A stretch of 30,165 bases of DNA from Deltaproteobacteria bacterium UBA7527. GTDB taxonomy: Bacteria > Desulfobacterota > Syntrophorhabdia > Syntrophorhabdales > Syntrophorhabdaceae. This document shows positions 1-7,720 of this stretch, piece by piece. Every line of letters begins with the position of its first letter. Within the stretch, counting starts at the first letter, position 1. Under the pieces are notes generated by a model. It searched no databases and was not told the DNA's origin. It saw only the letters and a list, made by a program, of their open reading frames with translations. Position numbers and translations under genes: made by a program. The stretch spans positions 13,943-44,107 of the forward strand of contig DLMV01000075.1 in assembly GCA_002478225.1 (NCBI GenBank). The letters are read 5' to 3'.

Positions 1-121
1 CGATCATACACCGGTTGTCTTTAAAGTCGGCGAGCACGAGCGGCTCGATCCACGTTTTATAGCTGTCTTCGTTGATAATGCTCGCAATTTTAGGCTTGAT
101 CTGTGAAAGAATGTCGTCCAT
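1..121 (-). CDS. dnaA: DnaA replication initiator, N-terminal fragment (partial)
   Basis: The minus strand from an ATG at 121 reads 40 codons out of the window, starting MDDILSQIKPKIASIINEDS and continuing with the YKTWIEPL block. The placement of a conserved Trp followed by a Pro-Leu pair matches DnaA domain I, the N-terminal domain that contacts DnaB helicase and other loading partners. The AAA+ and DNA-binding domains lie outside the window, so only the start is supported. A good promoter (TTGAAT, 17 bp, TATGAT) sits at 194-222, and DnaA-box-like sequences lie in the leader, which suits autoregulation. The short length is the main reason for caution. Confidence 0.75.
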   Translation of the reverse strand, partial: MDDILSQIKPKIASIINEDSYKTWIEPLVLADFKDNRCMI

Positions 122-132
122 CTCTTAAGTGC

Positions 133-230
133 TTTTCAACATATTTTCAACAATTGTGGAAAATCTTAGTGTTCTTGAATGGCTTAGAGATTTATCATAA
201 TACTAAAGTAAAAAAAATTCAATCTTTTTT
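133..230. other. Candidate origin / DnaA-binding region
   Basis: TTTTCAACA occurs twice (133-141 and 144-152), exactly 11 bp apart, followed by TGTGGAAAA at 155-163, the reverse of TTTTCCACA. All three are relaxed versions of the DnaA box TTATCCACA. An AT-rich tract follows (about 170-230), which could serve as an unwinding element. The block lies between the dnaA start codon and a divergent gene. No perfect DnaA box is present, so this could equally be only the autoregulatory region of dnaA. Confidence 0.4.
194..222 (-). promoter_or_regulatory. Sigma-70 type promoter for dnaA
   Basis: On the minus strand a -35 TTGAAT (217-222) and a -10 TATGAT (194-199) are separated by 17 bp. Transcription would begin near 187 and leave a leader of about 66 nt that contains the DnaA-box-like repeats. 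The match is by eye only. Confidence 0.5.
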
Positions 231-288
231 TGCCGTCCCGCGCATCAAAAAACAAGGCCCTTTTAATGTGTCGAGGCGCAACATCGTG

Positions 289-317
289 TTGCCAAGACCA
301 ATTAATTCTGGTAGTAT
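289..317 (+). promoter_or_regulatory. Possible promoter of the thioredoxin-like gene
   Basis: TTGCCA (289-294) and TAGTAT (312-317) are spaced by 17 bp. The -10 ends only 9 nt before the ATG at 327 and no Shine-Dalgarno is visible, so the transcript would have almost no leader. Confidence 0.35.
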
Positions 318-326
318 AGGCAACAC

Positions 327-770
327 ATGAAATCAGGGCTCAGGGTCGTGCTTCTTCCGGTCTTTATCCTCCTTCTTTTCGTGCACACCGCCCGCGCAGA
401 TGCGGTTTCAGACGGTTTAAAGAGGGCAAGGTCCCAGAAAAAGGAGGCCGTAATGTATTTATACAGTCAATATTGCCCCTATTGTGACGCCATGGACAGG
501 AACGTTCTGAACGACAGCGATATAAGCCCAATGCTTAAAAAAGATTTCGTCTACATCAGGGTAGACGTTGACAAGAGGCCGGATCTCGCACGCAAATACC
601 AGGTCAGGGGCTACCCTACAACCATCCTGATAGACAGCGACGGCAGAACGATCGCGAAGATGCCCGGGTATATTCCAAAAAACGATTTCAAAAAGATGCT
701 TTCCTACCTTAAGGGCAAACACTACAAAACAATGAGCCCGACGGACTTTCTACAACACCGTCCTGAATGA
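327..770 (+). CDS. Secreted thioredoxin-fold protein (CPYC)
   Basis: This is a 147-residue protein with an N-terminal hydrophobic signal segment (about residues 5-24, ending near ARA-DA), so it should act in the periplasm. The redox motif C50-P-Y-C53 and the cis-proline context GYPTT (P97) give a complete thioredoxin active site. The sequence between them (VDVDKRPDLARKYQVRGYPT) is typical of SoxW/DsbD-C-like thiol:disulfide proteins. The CPYC dipeptide gives no clear choice between reductase and oxidase. No Shine-Dalgarno precedes the ATG, and a promoter-like element ends 9 nt upstream. Its last 21 bases overlap the convergent NlpC/P60 gene. The substrate is unknown. Confidence 0.85.
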   Translation: MKSGLRVVLLPVFILLLFVHTARADAVSDGLKRARSQKKEAVMYLYSQYCPYCDAMDRNVLNDSDISPMLKKDFVYIRVDVDKRPDLARKYQVRGYPTTILIDSDGRTIAKMPGYIPKNDFKKMLSYLKGKHYKTMSPTDFLQHRPE

Positions 771-1208
771 CAGCAGGTTTCTTCGCCAGTAGCTCGAGTC
801 TACGTCGTCCACCGTAACGCCCTTTGATTTGGATGCGTGTATGAAGTCCCGGCCGTTGAGCATAATGCCGAGGTGGAGCTCCTTGCTTATTTTAAAAAAA
901 ACAAGATCGCCAGGCCGAACCTCTTCCCTGGAAATTTGATATCCCGCTTTGAGGAGTCCTTCGGCCGTTACAGGAAGAACAACTCGCGATTGTTTGAAGA
1001 CGTAATATACAAAACCGCTGCAATCAAAGGCGTCGGGTCCCTTTGCGCCGCCTTTGTAAGGTTTTCCTATGAAAGCAGAGGACGTGCGTATAACTTCGCT
1101 GCGAATGTCCGATATGGACTCGTAGACCCTGACCTTCTTGGGGGCGCAAGAAAAGAGGGTCGACAAAACGAGCGCAACAACGAGAGCCCTGCTGAAGATT
1201 ACACACAC
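750..1208 (-). CDS. NlpC/P60-family lipoprotein (cell-wall endopeptidase)
   Basis: This 152-residue protein has a lipobox (LFSC, lipidated Cys21) after a hydrophobic stretch, so it is probably membrane-anchored in the periplasm. The NlpC/P60 catalytic set is present: Cys63 in DCSGF, His112 in HLGI and His124 in the HAS segment. Enzymes of this family cut gamma-D-Glu-diamino acid or nearby bonds in peptidoglycan stem peptides. It uses a GTG start at 1208, and later starts would cut into the signal sequence. It lies 6 nt after the HAD phosphatase on the same strand, so the two are probably co-transcribed, and it converges on the thioredoxin-like gene with a 21-base overlap. Confidence 0.88.
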   Translation of the reverse strand: MCVIFSRALVVALVLSTLFSCAPKKVRVYESISDIRSEVIRTSSAFIGKPYKGGAKGPDAFDCSGFVYYVFKQSRVVLPVTAEGLLKAGYQISREEVRPGDLVFFKISKELHLGIMLNGRDFIHASKSKGVTVDDVDSSYWRRNLLSFRTVL

Positions 1209-1214
1209 AAGAGC

Positions 1215-1856
1215 CTACCCGTACCCTTTGACAATATCTACGATGCCCGCAAGGGAGCCGCCGCTACAGGCATGTTTTATGTGCGGCAGCATCTTCTCGT
1301 GGGGATTAAACCCAACAGGAAGGCCGACCGCCTCGAACATGCCCAGATCGCCCTCTCCATCACCAACGGCGCAGGCCTCTTTTCTGTCAAGCCCCGATCG
1401 GTCAAGCATGGCGTTTATAAGGACCCCCTTTTTGTCATACTCAACGTTGATCTTTACTTCTCCGGTAAGGACCCCGTTTTTGCTGAGGAGCTCATTCGAG
1501 ACGGCGCCGTCGATCGAGAGCTCGCTTTTTACCAGATCCACAAGAAACGACAAGCCGGTCGACACAATAAAAGTAGCAATACCCATGTCCCTTAAGGAGC
1601 GGACCGCCTCTTTTGCCCCATCCTGATAGGGGATGTCCCGGATGACACCCACAACGTCCGCAACCGGCAACCCCCTCCAGAGGAGGGCATCTCTTCTGCA
1701 GAACTCATTGTAGTCTATCGAGCCCTCCCGGAAGAGCCTCTGGTACAGATCGGCACGGTTGTTCCAAAGCCCCAGCCTCCTGTGCAGAAACTCCCAACTG
1801 CTCTTTACCCTTGTTAGCGTGCCGTCACAATCAAAAAAGACAATTTTAATAGGCAT
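1215..1856 (-). CDS. HAD-superfamily phosphatase, SerB-like
   Basis: The 213-residue protein carries all HAD motifs: DCDGTLT with nucleophile Asp9 and acid Asp11, a motif II Ser/Thr in FIVSTG, a Lys in EYDKKG, and the metal-binding VGDGEGDLGMF. The layout resembles phosphoserine phosphatase (SerB) and related HAD-IB enzymes. The serine-biosynthesis role is not proven, because no other serine genes are nearby and the last motif reads GDGEGD rather than the common GDGxND. The start at 1856 gives the standard MPIKIVFFD beginning. A TATAAA lies 5 nt before the ATG with no Shine-Dalgarno, suggesting a leaderless start. The NlpC/P60 gene follows closely. Confidence 0.82.
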   Translation of the reverse strand: MPIKIVFFDCDGTLTRVKSSWEFLHRRLGLWNNRADLYQRLFREGSIDYNEFCRRDALLWRGLPVADVVGVIRDIPYQDGAKEAVRSLRDMGIATFIVSTGLSFLVDLVKSELSIDGAVSNELLSKNGVLTGEVKINVEYDKKGVLINAMLDRSGLDRKEACAVGDGEGDLGMFEAVGLPVGFNPHEKMLPHIKHACSGGSLAGIVDIVKGYG

Positions 1857-1925
1857 AGGTTTTTATAACATCAATGTTCGAAAAAATCTATTTTTTATAA
1901 TACCGCGATACACTATACTATCTCC

Positions 1926-2759
1926 ATGGAGATCTTTGATGCCCACACACATGTTTTTCCCCCGGAGGTAATAAGGGACAGGGAAAGGATATCGAAGCGA
2001 GACAAGCGGTTTGCCCTTATTTACGGAAAACCCAGCGGCAGGATGGCCGACATAAAAGGGCTCCTGGAGTATATGGAAAAGGAGAGCATAGCGCGGTCTG
2101 TAGTGTGTGGCTTTTCCTTTCAGGATACAGGCCTTGTCAGGCTGTCAAACGACTATATCCTCGAGGCAGCATCAAAATCCACGGCGCTCGTTCCTTTTGT
2201 TCAGGCGAACATCGAAAACGAAGGCGAGGCAGTGGGGGAGCTGGAGAGGTGCTTTGCCCGGGGCGCCAGGGGGGTTGGGGAGATAGGCCTCTACGAACAA
2301 GGGCTAGACAGCAGATCGCTCGGCAGGCTGGAAGGCATCGTGCGGTATGCAGAGGAAAAGCAGAAGATGCTTATGCTACACACAAATGAGCAGGTTGGCC
2401 ACGGCTACAGAGGGAAGACGCGGGCAGATTTTGTTCAGATCGTTCGGTTCATAGAGAAGCACCGCGGAGCGGACTTTATCCTTTCCCATTTGGGCGGCGG
2501 CCTCTGCTTTTTCGAGTTCATGCCCGAGGTACGGGAATCCCTCCGCAGGACCTATTATGATACTGCCGCAACACCATTCCTCTATTCAGCAGACATCTAC
2601 AGGTTTATCGAAGGGTTCATCTGGGAAAAGGTGCTTTTTGGATCAGACTACCCGCTGCTTACCGCGGCGCGTTACAGAGCCGGTATGGCGCTTATGGGGC
2701 AGAAGGAACAAGCCGGCGTATGGTTCGGCAATGCAAAGAGGATATTTGGAGACGCCTGA
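1926..2759 (+). CDS. Amidohydrolase-family (TIM-barrel) metal hydrolase
   Basis: This 277-residue protein begins with the metal site DAHTHVF (His7, His9). It continues with GEIGLYE (Glu119), LMLHTNE (His152), ILSHLGGG (His188) and FGSDYPL (Asp241), the expected order of metal ligands in the amidohydrolase family 2 / TatD-like barrel. Family members hydrolyse or decarboxylate small molecules, and the substrate here cannot be read from sequence. The ATG at 1926 gives the canonical first strand. No Shine-Dalgarno is present, and TATACT at 1914-1919 lies 6 nt upstream, so the message may be leaderless. The following methyltransferase overlaps its 3' end, which points to an operon. Confidence 0.8.
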   Translation: MEIFDAHTHVFPPEVIRDRERISKRDKRFALIYGKPSGRMADIKGLLEYMEKESIARSVVCGFSFQDTGLVRLSNDYILEAASKSTALVPFVQANIENEGEAVGELERCFARGARGVGEIGLYEQGLDSRSLGRLEGIVRYAEEKQKMLMLHTNEQVGHGYRGKTRADFVQIVRFIEKHRGADFILSHLGGGLCFFEFMPEVRESLRRTYYDTAATPFLYSADIYRFIEGFIWEKVLFGSDYPLLTAARYRAGMALMGQKEQAGVWFGNAKRIFGDA

Positions 2760-3309
2760 TTGGGACAGGAGGTACAGGGAGGGTTTTTACGACGAGGCAA
2801 AAGAGCCCCATAGCCTTCTGAAACGATTCGCGCCCATTGTTCCCGTGGGTATCGCCGTAGACATTGCAACGGGCAACGGAAGAGACGCTGCCTTTCTCGC
2901 CGAAAGAGGTTTTACCGTATACGGGCTTGAACGGTCAGTGGAGGCCATAAAGAAGGCCCGGCAGACGATGTACGAAAAAGGCACGAACATCCATGCCGTC
3001 CATGGCGACGCCAACAACCTGCCCCTCAGGGGCGGATCGGCCGACCTGGTGATCGTGTTCTATTTTTTAGTCAGGAACATTATGGGGGAGATAGCTGGTC
3101 TTCTGCGTAAGGGCGGCATACTGATATACGAGACCTTTTTAAAAAGGCAGAACCTAATTGACAGGCACAGGACAGAAGAATACCTGCTGGACGACGGAGA
3201 GCTCATCAGGCATTTTGCGGAGATGGAGCTGCTCTTTTACGAGGAAACGACAGCCGGCATTGCAGGCAAAAGGAGAATCATAGCGCGATTCGCAGGGAGG
3301 AAAGCATGA
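2731..3309 (+). CDS. Class I SAM-dependent methyltransferase
   Basis: This protein of about 192 residues has the SAM-binding motif I in VDIATGNGRDAAFLAERG, followed by an acidic residue after the second strand (YGLERS), an HGDANNLPL block (motif II region) and LLRKGGILIYE (post-motif III). That makes it a Rossmann-fold methyltransferase close to the TehB/UbiE-like group. Its substrate is unknown. The reading frame stays open upstream, but that part overlaps the amidohydrolase and has no family resemblance. The ATG at 2731 is the best start, with a 29-base overlap and weak ribosome-binding signal; a TTG at 2746 is possible. The stop overlaps the next gene as ATGA. Confidence 0.75.
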   Translation: MQRGYLETPDWDRRYREGFYDEAKEPHSLLKRFAPIVPVGIAVDIATGNGRDAAFLAERGFTVYGLERSVEAIKKARQTMYEKGTNIHAVHGDANNLPLRGGSADLVIVFYFLVRNIMGEIAGLLRKGGILIYETFLKRQNLIDRHRTEEYLLDDGELIRHFAEMELLFYEETTAGIAGKRRIIARFAGRKA

Positions 3310-3917
3310 TCGTTGAATGGGATCCGGCAAGACCCAGAAAGAAGATAACGGGAATGATAAAGGACGTGCTGAGCAATGGCGGGATCGTTGCATACCCAAC
3401 GGACACCGTGTACGGAATGGGCTGCGATCTCTTTAATATCAAGGCGATCAGGAAACTTTACACGAGCAAGAGGCTTGACGAAAAAAGGGCCTTAAGCATT
3501 ATATGCAGGGATTTCAAAGATATCAGCAACTATGCCATAATGAGCGACGCCGCCTTCGAGCTGTTGAGGGAATGTTTGCCGGGCCCCTACACGTTTGTGC
3601 TGAAGGCGAGAAAGATAATGCCGAAGCTCCTGATGACCGAGAAAAAAGAGGTCGGCATCAGGATCCCCGGCCACCCCGTCCCTTTGGCCCTTGCCGAATT
3701 GATCGAGAGGCCCATCATAAACACAAGCGCAAGGATATCGGGGGAAGAGTTCCTTACCGACCCGAGACAGATCGAGAAGAGCTTTAAGGAGACCGTAGAC
3801 ATTGTCATTGACGGGGGAATCGTGCTGAGCGGTCCGTCCACGGTGATCAGGCTGCTGGACGATACCATAGAAGTGCTTAGGGAGGGGAAGGGATCGCTTA
3901 AGAAGATTCTTCCTTAA
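3306..3917 (+). CDS. YciO-type protein of the TsaC/YrdC/Sua5 family
   Basis: This 203-residue protein has the YrdC fold signature GGIVAYPTDTVYGMGCD, then ALSIICRDF, LPGPYTFVLKA, EVGIRIPGHP and STVIRLLDD. TsaC/Sua5 enzymes make threonylcarbamoyl-AMP from threonine, bicarbonate and ATP for the t6A37 modification of tRNA. The spacing and wording around PYTFVLKA and the missing TSAN signature (here NTSARISG) look closer to YciO than to TsaC. It therefore may not be the main t6A enzyme. It overlaps the methyltransferase by ATGA and its end overlaps the convergent fmdB-like gene by 20 bases. Confidence 0.82.
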   Translation: MIVEWDPARPRKKITGMIKDVLSNGGIVAYPTDTVYGMGCDLFNIKAIRKLYTSKRLDEKRALSIICRDFKDISNYAIMSDAAFELLRECLPGPYTFVLKARKIMPKLLMTEKKEVGIRIPGHPVPLALAELIERPIINTSARISGEEFLTDPRQIEKSFKETVDIVIDGGIVLSGPSTVIRLLDDTIEVLREGKGSLKKILP

Positions 3918-4209
3918 CGTAATCCCCGCAACCCTCGCCGAACTCGTCCCCGAGCTCCTTTCCAAGCTTTTTCATGGTCTTTTCAATGCTTGCAGGATCT
4001 TCTTCGTCGAGGCCGGAAAAAATTGAAGGATCAAGAAGGCGGTCAATCCGTTTTTCATCGCTCTTAGGGACAGATATCCTGGACAGGATTCTCGTGACGC
4101 ATTTGCTCCCGCAATGTTTACAATAAGGCTCGACCTCTTCCGATGTCTTTAAAAGCAGAAAAGAGGACACCTTTTCGCATGCGCTGCACTGATATTCGTA
4201 AATGGGCAT
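3898..4209 (-). CDS. FmdB-family zinc-ribbon protein
   Basis: This protein of about 103 residues starts with MPIYEYQC, the hallmark of the FmdB/CxxC-CxxC regulatory family. It has one zinc site made of Cys8, Cys11, Cys30 and Cys33. The C-terminal part is acidic and ends in a Gly/Glu-rich tail. The function of the family is poorly known; the name comes from a putative regulator of formamidase. The frame remains open to 4263, but a strong promoter (TTGAAA, 17 bp, TATAAT at 4235-4263) puts the transcript start near 4228, so the ATG at 4209 is preferred. Confidence 0.8.
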   Translation of the reverse strand: MPIYEYQCSACEKVSSFLLLKTSEEVEPYCKHCGSKCVTRILSRISVPKSDEKRIDRLLDPSIFSGLDEEDPASIEKTMKKLGKELGDEFGEGCGDYVKEESS

Positions 4210-4234
4210 AGCAGCTACCACGCCTTCAACGATT

Positions 4235-4263
4235 ATTATAGCGCCTGTACAGAGTTCTTTCAA
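4235..4263 (-). promoter_or_regulatory. Sigma-70 type promoter for the fmdB-like gene
   Basis: On the minus strand TTGAAA (4258-4263) and TATAAT (4235-4240) are separated by 17 bp, close to the consensus. It leaves a leader of about 20 nt before the ATG at 4209. Confidence 0.6.
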
Positions 4264-4295
4264 GGCGGGTTAGCGGGCGCCCGCGTCCATTTTGG

Positions 4296-4324
4296 TTTAC
4301 AAACAGAGCCCTTTAAGCTATAAA
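4296..4324 (+). promoter_or_regulatory. Sigma-70 type promoter for methyltransferase-Nudix pair
   Basis: TTTACA (4296-4301) and TATAAA (4319-4324) are separated by 17 bp. The expected start of transcription falls at or next to the ATG at 4331, so the message is probably leaderless. This excludes the upstream in-frame TTG at 4292 as the start codon. Confidence 0.5.
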
Positions 4325-4330
4325 TGCTTC

Positions 4331-5083
4331 ATGGAGAAGATCATAAAGAGCTATTCAGACACCGATCTGCACAGAAGGATCAGCGACATCATCGAGGGCC
4401 ACTCCAGCAACACGGCGGAGATAAGGAAAATAGCCGCGGGGCTTGTCGACTGGGAACAGGTTCATACGATCCTCGACCTGGGATGTGGTTATGGATGGTT
4501 CGAAGAGATCCTCGAAGGAGACTTTGACCTCCTCTGTGGTGTAGATTGTCTCAGCGAAAACAAGGCCGGTTTTCTTGGAACAGCGGAGAAGATAGCAAAA
4601 AAGGCCATTTTCCTGCAGGCGCACCTCCCCGCGAACATTGAAACGCCCTCAGAGCGCTTTGACCTTGTTGTGGCGGCATACTCCCTCTATTTTTTTCCTG
4701 AAATGATCGGAGAGGTCAGGAGAATGCTGGGCGACGGAGGGCGCTTTCTCGTTATAACGCACAGCGAGTCAATGCTTGCTGAAGGTGAAAAATATTTCGA
4801 TTTCAGCAGATTACGAAAGGTAATCCAGAGGTTTTCAGCAGAGAACGGGGAAACTTTGTTGAGGGAACACTTTTCCGATGTTGCCTTTGTCGATTATTGT
4901 AATACCATTGTTTTCGGCAGGGACGACAGCAATGATCTCGCACAGTACATAGACTTTAAGAGAGAGTTTATATCGGTAGACGCCAGCCCGGAGCTGGTAA
5001 AGAAAAAAATGCTCGAGGAGTTAGAGGCGCAGGGCGGGCTGCGCTTTAACAAGAACGACAGGATATTCATTGTAAGGAAATGA
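4331..5083 (+). CDS. Class I SAM-dependent methyltransferase
   Basis: This protein of about 250 residues has the SAM-binding motif TILDLGCGYGWFE, then LLCGVDC after the second strand, FDLVVAAYSLYFF, and LGDGGRFLVITHSE after the third. It is a clear Rossmann-fold methyltransferase of unknown substrate. The C-terminal 100 residues (from about the YFDFSRL block) match no motif I can name. The ATG at 4331 is chosen because a promoter -10 ends 6 nt before it; no Shine-Dalgarno is present. The stop codon overlaps the start of the Nudix gene as ATGA, so the two proteins are translationally coupled and may act together. Confidence 0.75.
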   Translation: MEKIIKSYSDTDLHRRISDIIEGHSSNTAEIRKIAAGLVDWEQVHTILDLGCGYGWFEEILEGDFDLLCGVDCLSENKAGFLGTAEKIAKKAIFLQAHLPANIETPSERFDLVVAAYSLYFFPEMIGEVRRMLGDGGRFLVITHSESMLAEGEKYFDFSRLRKVIQRFSAENGETLLREHFSDVAFVDYCNTIVFGRDDSNDLAQYIDFKREFISVDASPELVKKKMLEELEAQGGLRFNKNDRIFIVRK

Positions 5084-6090
5084 AGAAAAAATCTTACTGC
5101 AGTTTTTGCGGAAGGCCGCTTTACGTGGACACCCTTGAGGGGAAGGACCGCCAGGTATGCAAAGACTGCAAGGCAGTATATTATGAGAACCCCCTGCCGG
5201 CCGCCTCGGTGATCCTTCCAAACAGAAACCGGGAGATATTGCTTGTGAAGCGGGAGCGGGAGCCATTCAAAGATATGTGGTGCTTCCCGATCGGCTTTGC
5301 GGAGGTGGGCGAGAGCATTGAAGCGGCCGCCCTTAGAGAGCTTAAAGAGGAAACCGGCATTGATGGGAGCATCGTTCAGCTTGTCGATGTAAGCTCTCAC
5401 AAAAACTCCTTTTACGGAGACCTTCTCATCGTGACCTTTGAGGCAGAGAAGATCGCGGGACATGAAACGGCAGGAGACGATGCGACCGAGTGTCGGTATT
5501 TTCCTGCGATGAACCTTCCCAAGCTCGCATTCGATTCCCAGGAGAAGGCAGTACAGAGGTTCATAGAACTGAAAAGAGATCTATGGAGCATGTACGACTC
5601 CCTTGAAATATTTGTTGAGGGGACCGTCCAGAACAAGATCGTATATCCGGGAAGCCTTCTTTCCGATGAGCTGGCAATAGCGGTACAGGAGAACTCGGGG
5701 AAGATAGTGGATTTTTGGCTGAACGACATCTCCACAAACCCCTCTACAAAGTCGTACCACCGACACGACAGAGAGGATCTTGTTTCCAGGGCGATGTTCA
5801 TTCTCGGCCAATTCGAGCAGTGGCTGAAAGGGGTAAAGGCAGAGAGCGAATTCAAGAATTTTTATTATAACCTCGGTTATCAGCGGGGACAGGAAGGCAT
5901 ACCCATAGAAGAGCTCGTAAGCTCTCTGAGCCTCCTTAAAAAACATATATGGATGTTCACATATTCCTTCGGGGTATGGGAAAAGGCCGTCGATATATAC
6001 CGTATGTTCGAGCTTGGCGAGCGGCTTGTATATTTTTTTGATAAGATCGTCTATTATACTGTGATGGGCTACAGGTCGGCCATGAGGTAG
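5080..6090 (+). CDS. Zinc-ribbon Nudix hydrolase with RsbRD-N-like C-terminal domain
   Basis: The 336-residue protein has three parts. A zinc ribbon uses Cys7, Cys10, Cys27 and Cys30, as in NADH pyrophosphatase (NudC)-like proteins. A Nudix domain follows with a perfect Nudix box from Gly72 to Ile94 (G-x5-E-x7-REL-x-EE-x-GI). The remaining half, about residues 170-336, is mostly helical and rich in aromatic residues. It resembles the globin-like N-terminal sensor domain of RsbR-type proteins (RsbRD-N); this is my reading of the pattern and has not been searched. Nudix enzymes cleave nucleoside diphosphate-X compounds. The typical length of the Nudix part alone is about half of this protein. 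Confidence 0.78.
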   Translation: MKKKSYCSFCGRPLYVDTLEGKDRQVCKDCKAVYYENPLPAASVILPNRNREILLVKREREPFKDMWCFPIGFAEVGESIEAAALRELKEETGIDGSIVQLVDVSSHKNSFYGDLLIVTFEAEKIAGHETAGDDATECRYFPAMNLPKLAFDSQEKAVQRFIELKRDLWSMYDSLEIFVEGTVQNKIVYPGSLLSDELAIAVQENSGKIVDFWLNDISTNPSTKSYHRHDREDLVSRAMFILGQFEQWLKGVKAESEFKNFYYNLGYQRGQEGIPIEELVSSLSLLKKHIWMFTYSFGVWEKAVDIYRMFELGERLVYFFDKIVYYTVMGYRSAMR

Positions 6091-6196
6091 TCATAGAACG
6101 GCAAGGAATGTTTTTCCCCGGCGACGCTCAATCTTTCGCAGGGGAGTCGACGGCGCCTTCATTATTCGGAAGCAACAAGAACAAGACGAGGCTTAT

Positions 6197-7579
6197 GTGA
6201 CAGCGGCATTAAACAAAGAGATACATAAAAAAACGGTCTTAATGGTAACAACAATGTCTTCTTTCCTTACCCCCATGGCGCTGTCAGCGGTGAATGTTGC
6301 CCTCCCGACGATGGCAAAGGAATTTCTCATGGATGCCATCACCTTAAGCTGGGTCGCAACAGCATATATACTGACAGCGGCAGCGCTTCTTATGCCTTTC
6401 GGCAGGGCAGCAGACATATATGGAAGGAAAAGGATCTTTATCCTGGGCACGTCTGTTTTTACGGCAGCCTCTTTCTTGTTGGGGATAGCGTGGTCCGCGG
6501 AGCTGCTCATTGTTTTCAGGGTCCTTCAGGGCGTAGGAAGCGCAATGCTTTTTGGAACCGGCATAGCAATGCTCAGCTCGGTCTTTCCTCCAGGCGAACG
6601 AGGCAAAGTGCTTGGTATTAATGTGGCGGCGGTCTATCTGGGACTTTCCTGCGGGCCCTTTTTGGGGGGCGTGCTCACACAACACATGGGCTGGAGAAGC
6701 ATCTTTTTGTTCAATGTCCCCCTCGGCATGGTTATCATTGTTTTTTCTCTGTGGAAGTTGCATGCGGAATGGGCGGAATCGAAGGGCGAGCCGTTTGATT
6801 TTGTCGGATCTTCTATCTATTGTGCAATGCTTGTAGCGCTCATGTACGGCTTTTCCTTGCTGCCGAGGATGGCGGGCACGTTTTTGATCGCAGCAGGGAT
6901 CGCCGGCATTTGCGTTTTTGTTGTCTGGGAGCTAAAAACAGGGAACCCCATCATTGATATGTCCCTTTTCAAAACGAACAAGGTCTTCACCCTCTCCAAT
7001 GTTGCGGCGCTCATCCACTACAGCGCAACATTTGCGGTTGGCTTTCTTTTAAGCCTTTACCTGCAGCACATAAAAGGTCTAAGCCCGCAGAATACAGGGG
7101 CCATTCTCATTTCGCAGCCACTGGTTCAGGCGGTGTTTTCGCCCATTGCGGGAAGGATGTCCGACAGAATAGAGCCGCGCATTGTCGCATCGACAGGCAT
7201 GTCCATCACCGCAGCGGGCCTGTTTCTCCTGGCTTTTCTTGAGACGAACACCGGCATGTGGTTCATCATATCGGCGCTTGCGCTGCTTGGTTTTGGTTTT
7301 GCGCTCTTTTCGTCCCCGAACTCGAACGCGGTCATGAGCTCGGTGGAGAACAGGCTCTACGGCGTTGCATCCTCCATGCTCGGGACGATGAGGCTTCTCG
7401 GGCAGATGTTCAGCATGGGAATAGCAATGATGGTATTTGCAATCTACATCGGAGCTGTGGAGATCGTTCCCCAGCACTACCAGATGCTCCTGAAAAGCAT
7501 AGCGGTAATATTTACCGTCTTCGGTTTTCTCTGCGTTGCCGGGGTCTTTGCATCGCTGACCCGGGGAAACCTCAGATAA
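6197..7579 (+). CDS. MFS transporter, EmrB/QacA-type drug:H+ antiporter
   Basis: The 460-residue protein is dominated by hydrophobic segments. It has the MFS motif A-like loop GRAADIYGRKRIFILG between TM2 and TM3, the motif B region IVFRVLQGVGSAML, and the antiporter motif C region LGLSCGPFLGGVLTQHMGWRSIF. These identify the DHA2 group, normally with 14 membrane segments, which exports lipophilic compounds in exchange for protons. The GTG start at 6197 has a GAGG-type ribosome-binding site about 6 nt upstream. It stands alone, with about 100 bases before it and 140 after. The substrate cannot be predicted. Confidence 0.88.
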   Translation: MTAALNKEIHKKTVLMVTTMSSFLTPMALSAVNVALPTMAKEFLMDAITLSWVATAYILTAAALLMPFGRAADIYGRKRIFILGTSVFTAASFLLGIAWSAELLIVFRVLQGVGSAMLFGTGIAMLSSVFPPGERGKVLGINVAAVYLGLSCGPFLGGVLTQHMGWRSIFLFNVPLGMVIIVFSLWKLHAEWAESKGEPFDFVGSSIYCAMLVALMYGFSLLPRMAGTFLIAAGIAGICVFVVWELKTGNPIIDMSLFKTNKVFTLSNVAALIHYSATFAVGFLLSLYLQHIKGLSPQNTGAILISQPLVQAVFSPIAGRMSDRIEPRIVASTGMSITAAGLFLLAFLETNTGMWFIISALALLGFGFALFSSPNSNAVMSSVENRLYGVASSMLGTMRLLGQMFSMGIAMMVFAIYIGAVEIVPQHYQMLLKSIAVIFTVFGFLCVAGVFASLTRGNLR

Positions 7580-7629
7580 GACCGGATGCAACCCGCAGGG
7601 CATTCGCAAAAACGGCCCGACAGGAGAGT

Positions 7630-7657
7630 GTTGAGGGTTACGAGTTGCGGGTTATGA
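7630..7657 (+). repeat. Degenerate heptamer tandem repeat (GTT words)
   Basis: Four consecutive 7-base units GTTGAGG, GTTACGA, GTTGCGG and GTTATGA share GTT at positions 1-3 and G at position 6. The repeat lies between the MFS gene and the TPR lipoprotein gene. Confidence 0.5.
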
Positions 7658-7665
7658 TTATTGTA

Positions 7666-7693
7666 TTGTAATTTGTTTCCCTCAGGGTATAAT
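7666..7693 (+). promoter_or_regulatory. Sigma-70 type promoter of the TPR lipoprotein gene
   Basis: TTGTAA (7666-7671) and a consensus TATAAT (7688-7693) are separated by 16 bp. The gene starts at 7721 behind an AAGGAG ribosome-binding site. Confidence 0.55.
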
Positions 7694-7720
7694 AAGGATG
7701 GTTTTTGAGAAGGAGCTGGG

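Noticed and set aside
103..330. 75-codon open frame on the plus strand upstream of the thioredoxin-like gene
   Set aside because: It runs through the promoter and DnaA-box-like repeats of dnaA, has no ribosome-binding site and its translation looks like random AT-rich sequence.
837..1595. 252-codon open frame on the plus strand
   Set aside because: It is antisense to the NlpC/P60 and HAD genes, which have complete catalytic motifs; the frame itself has no recognisable content.
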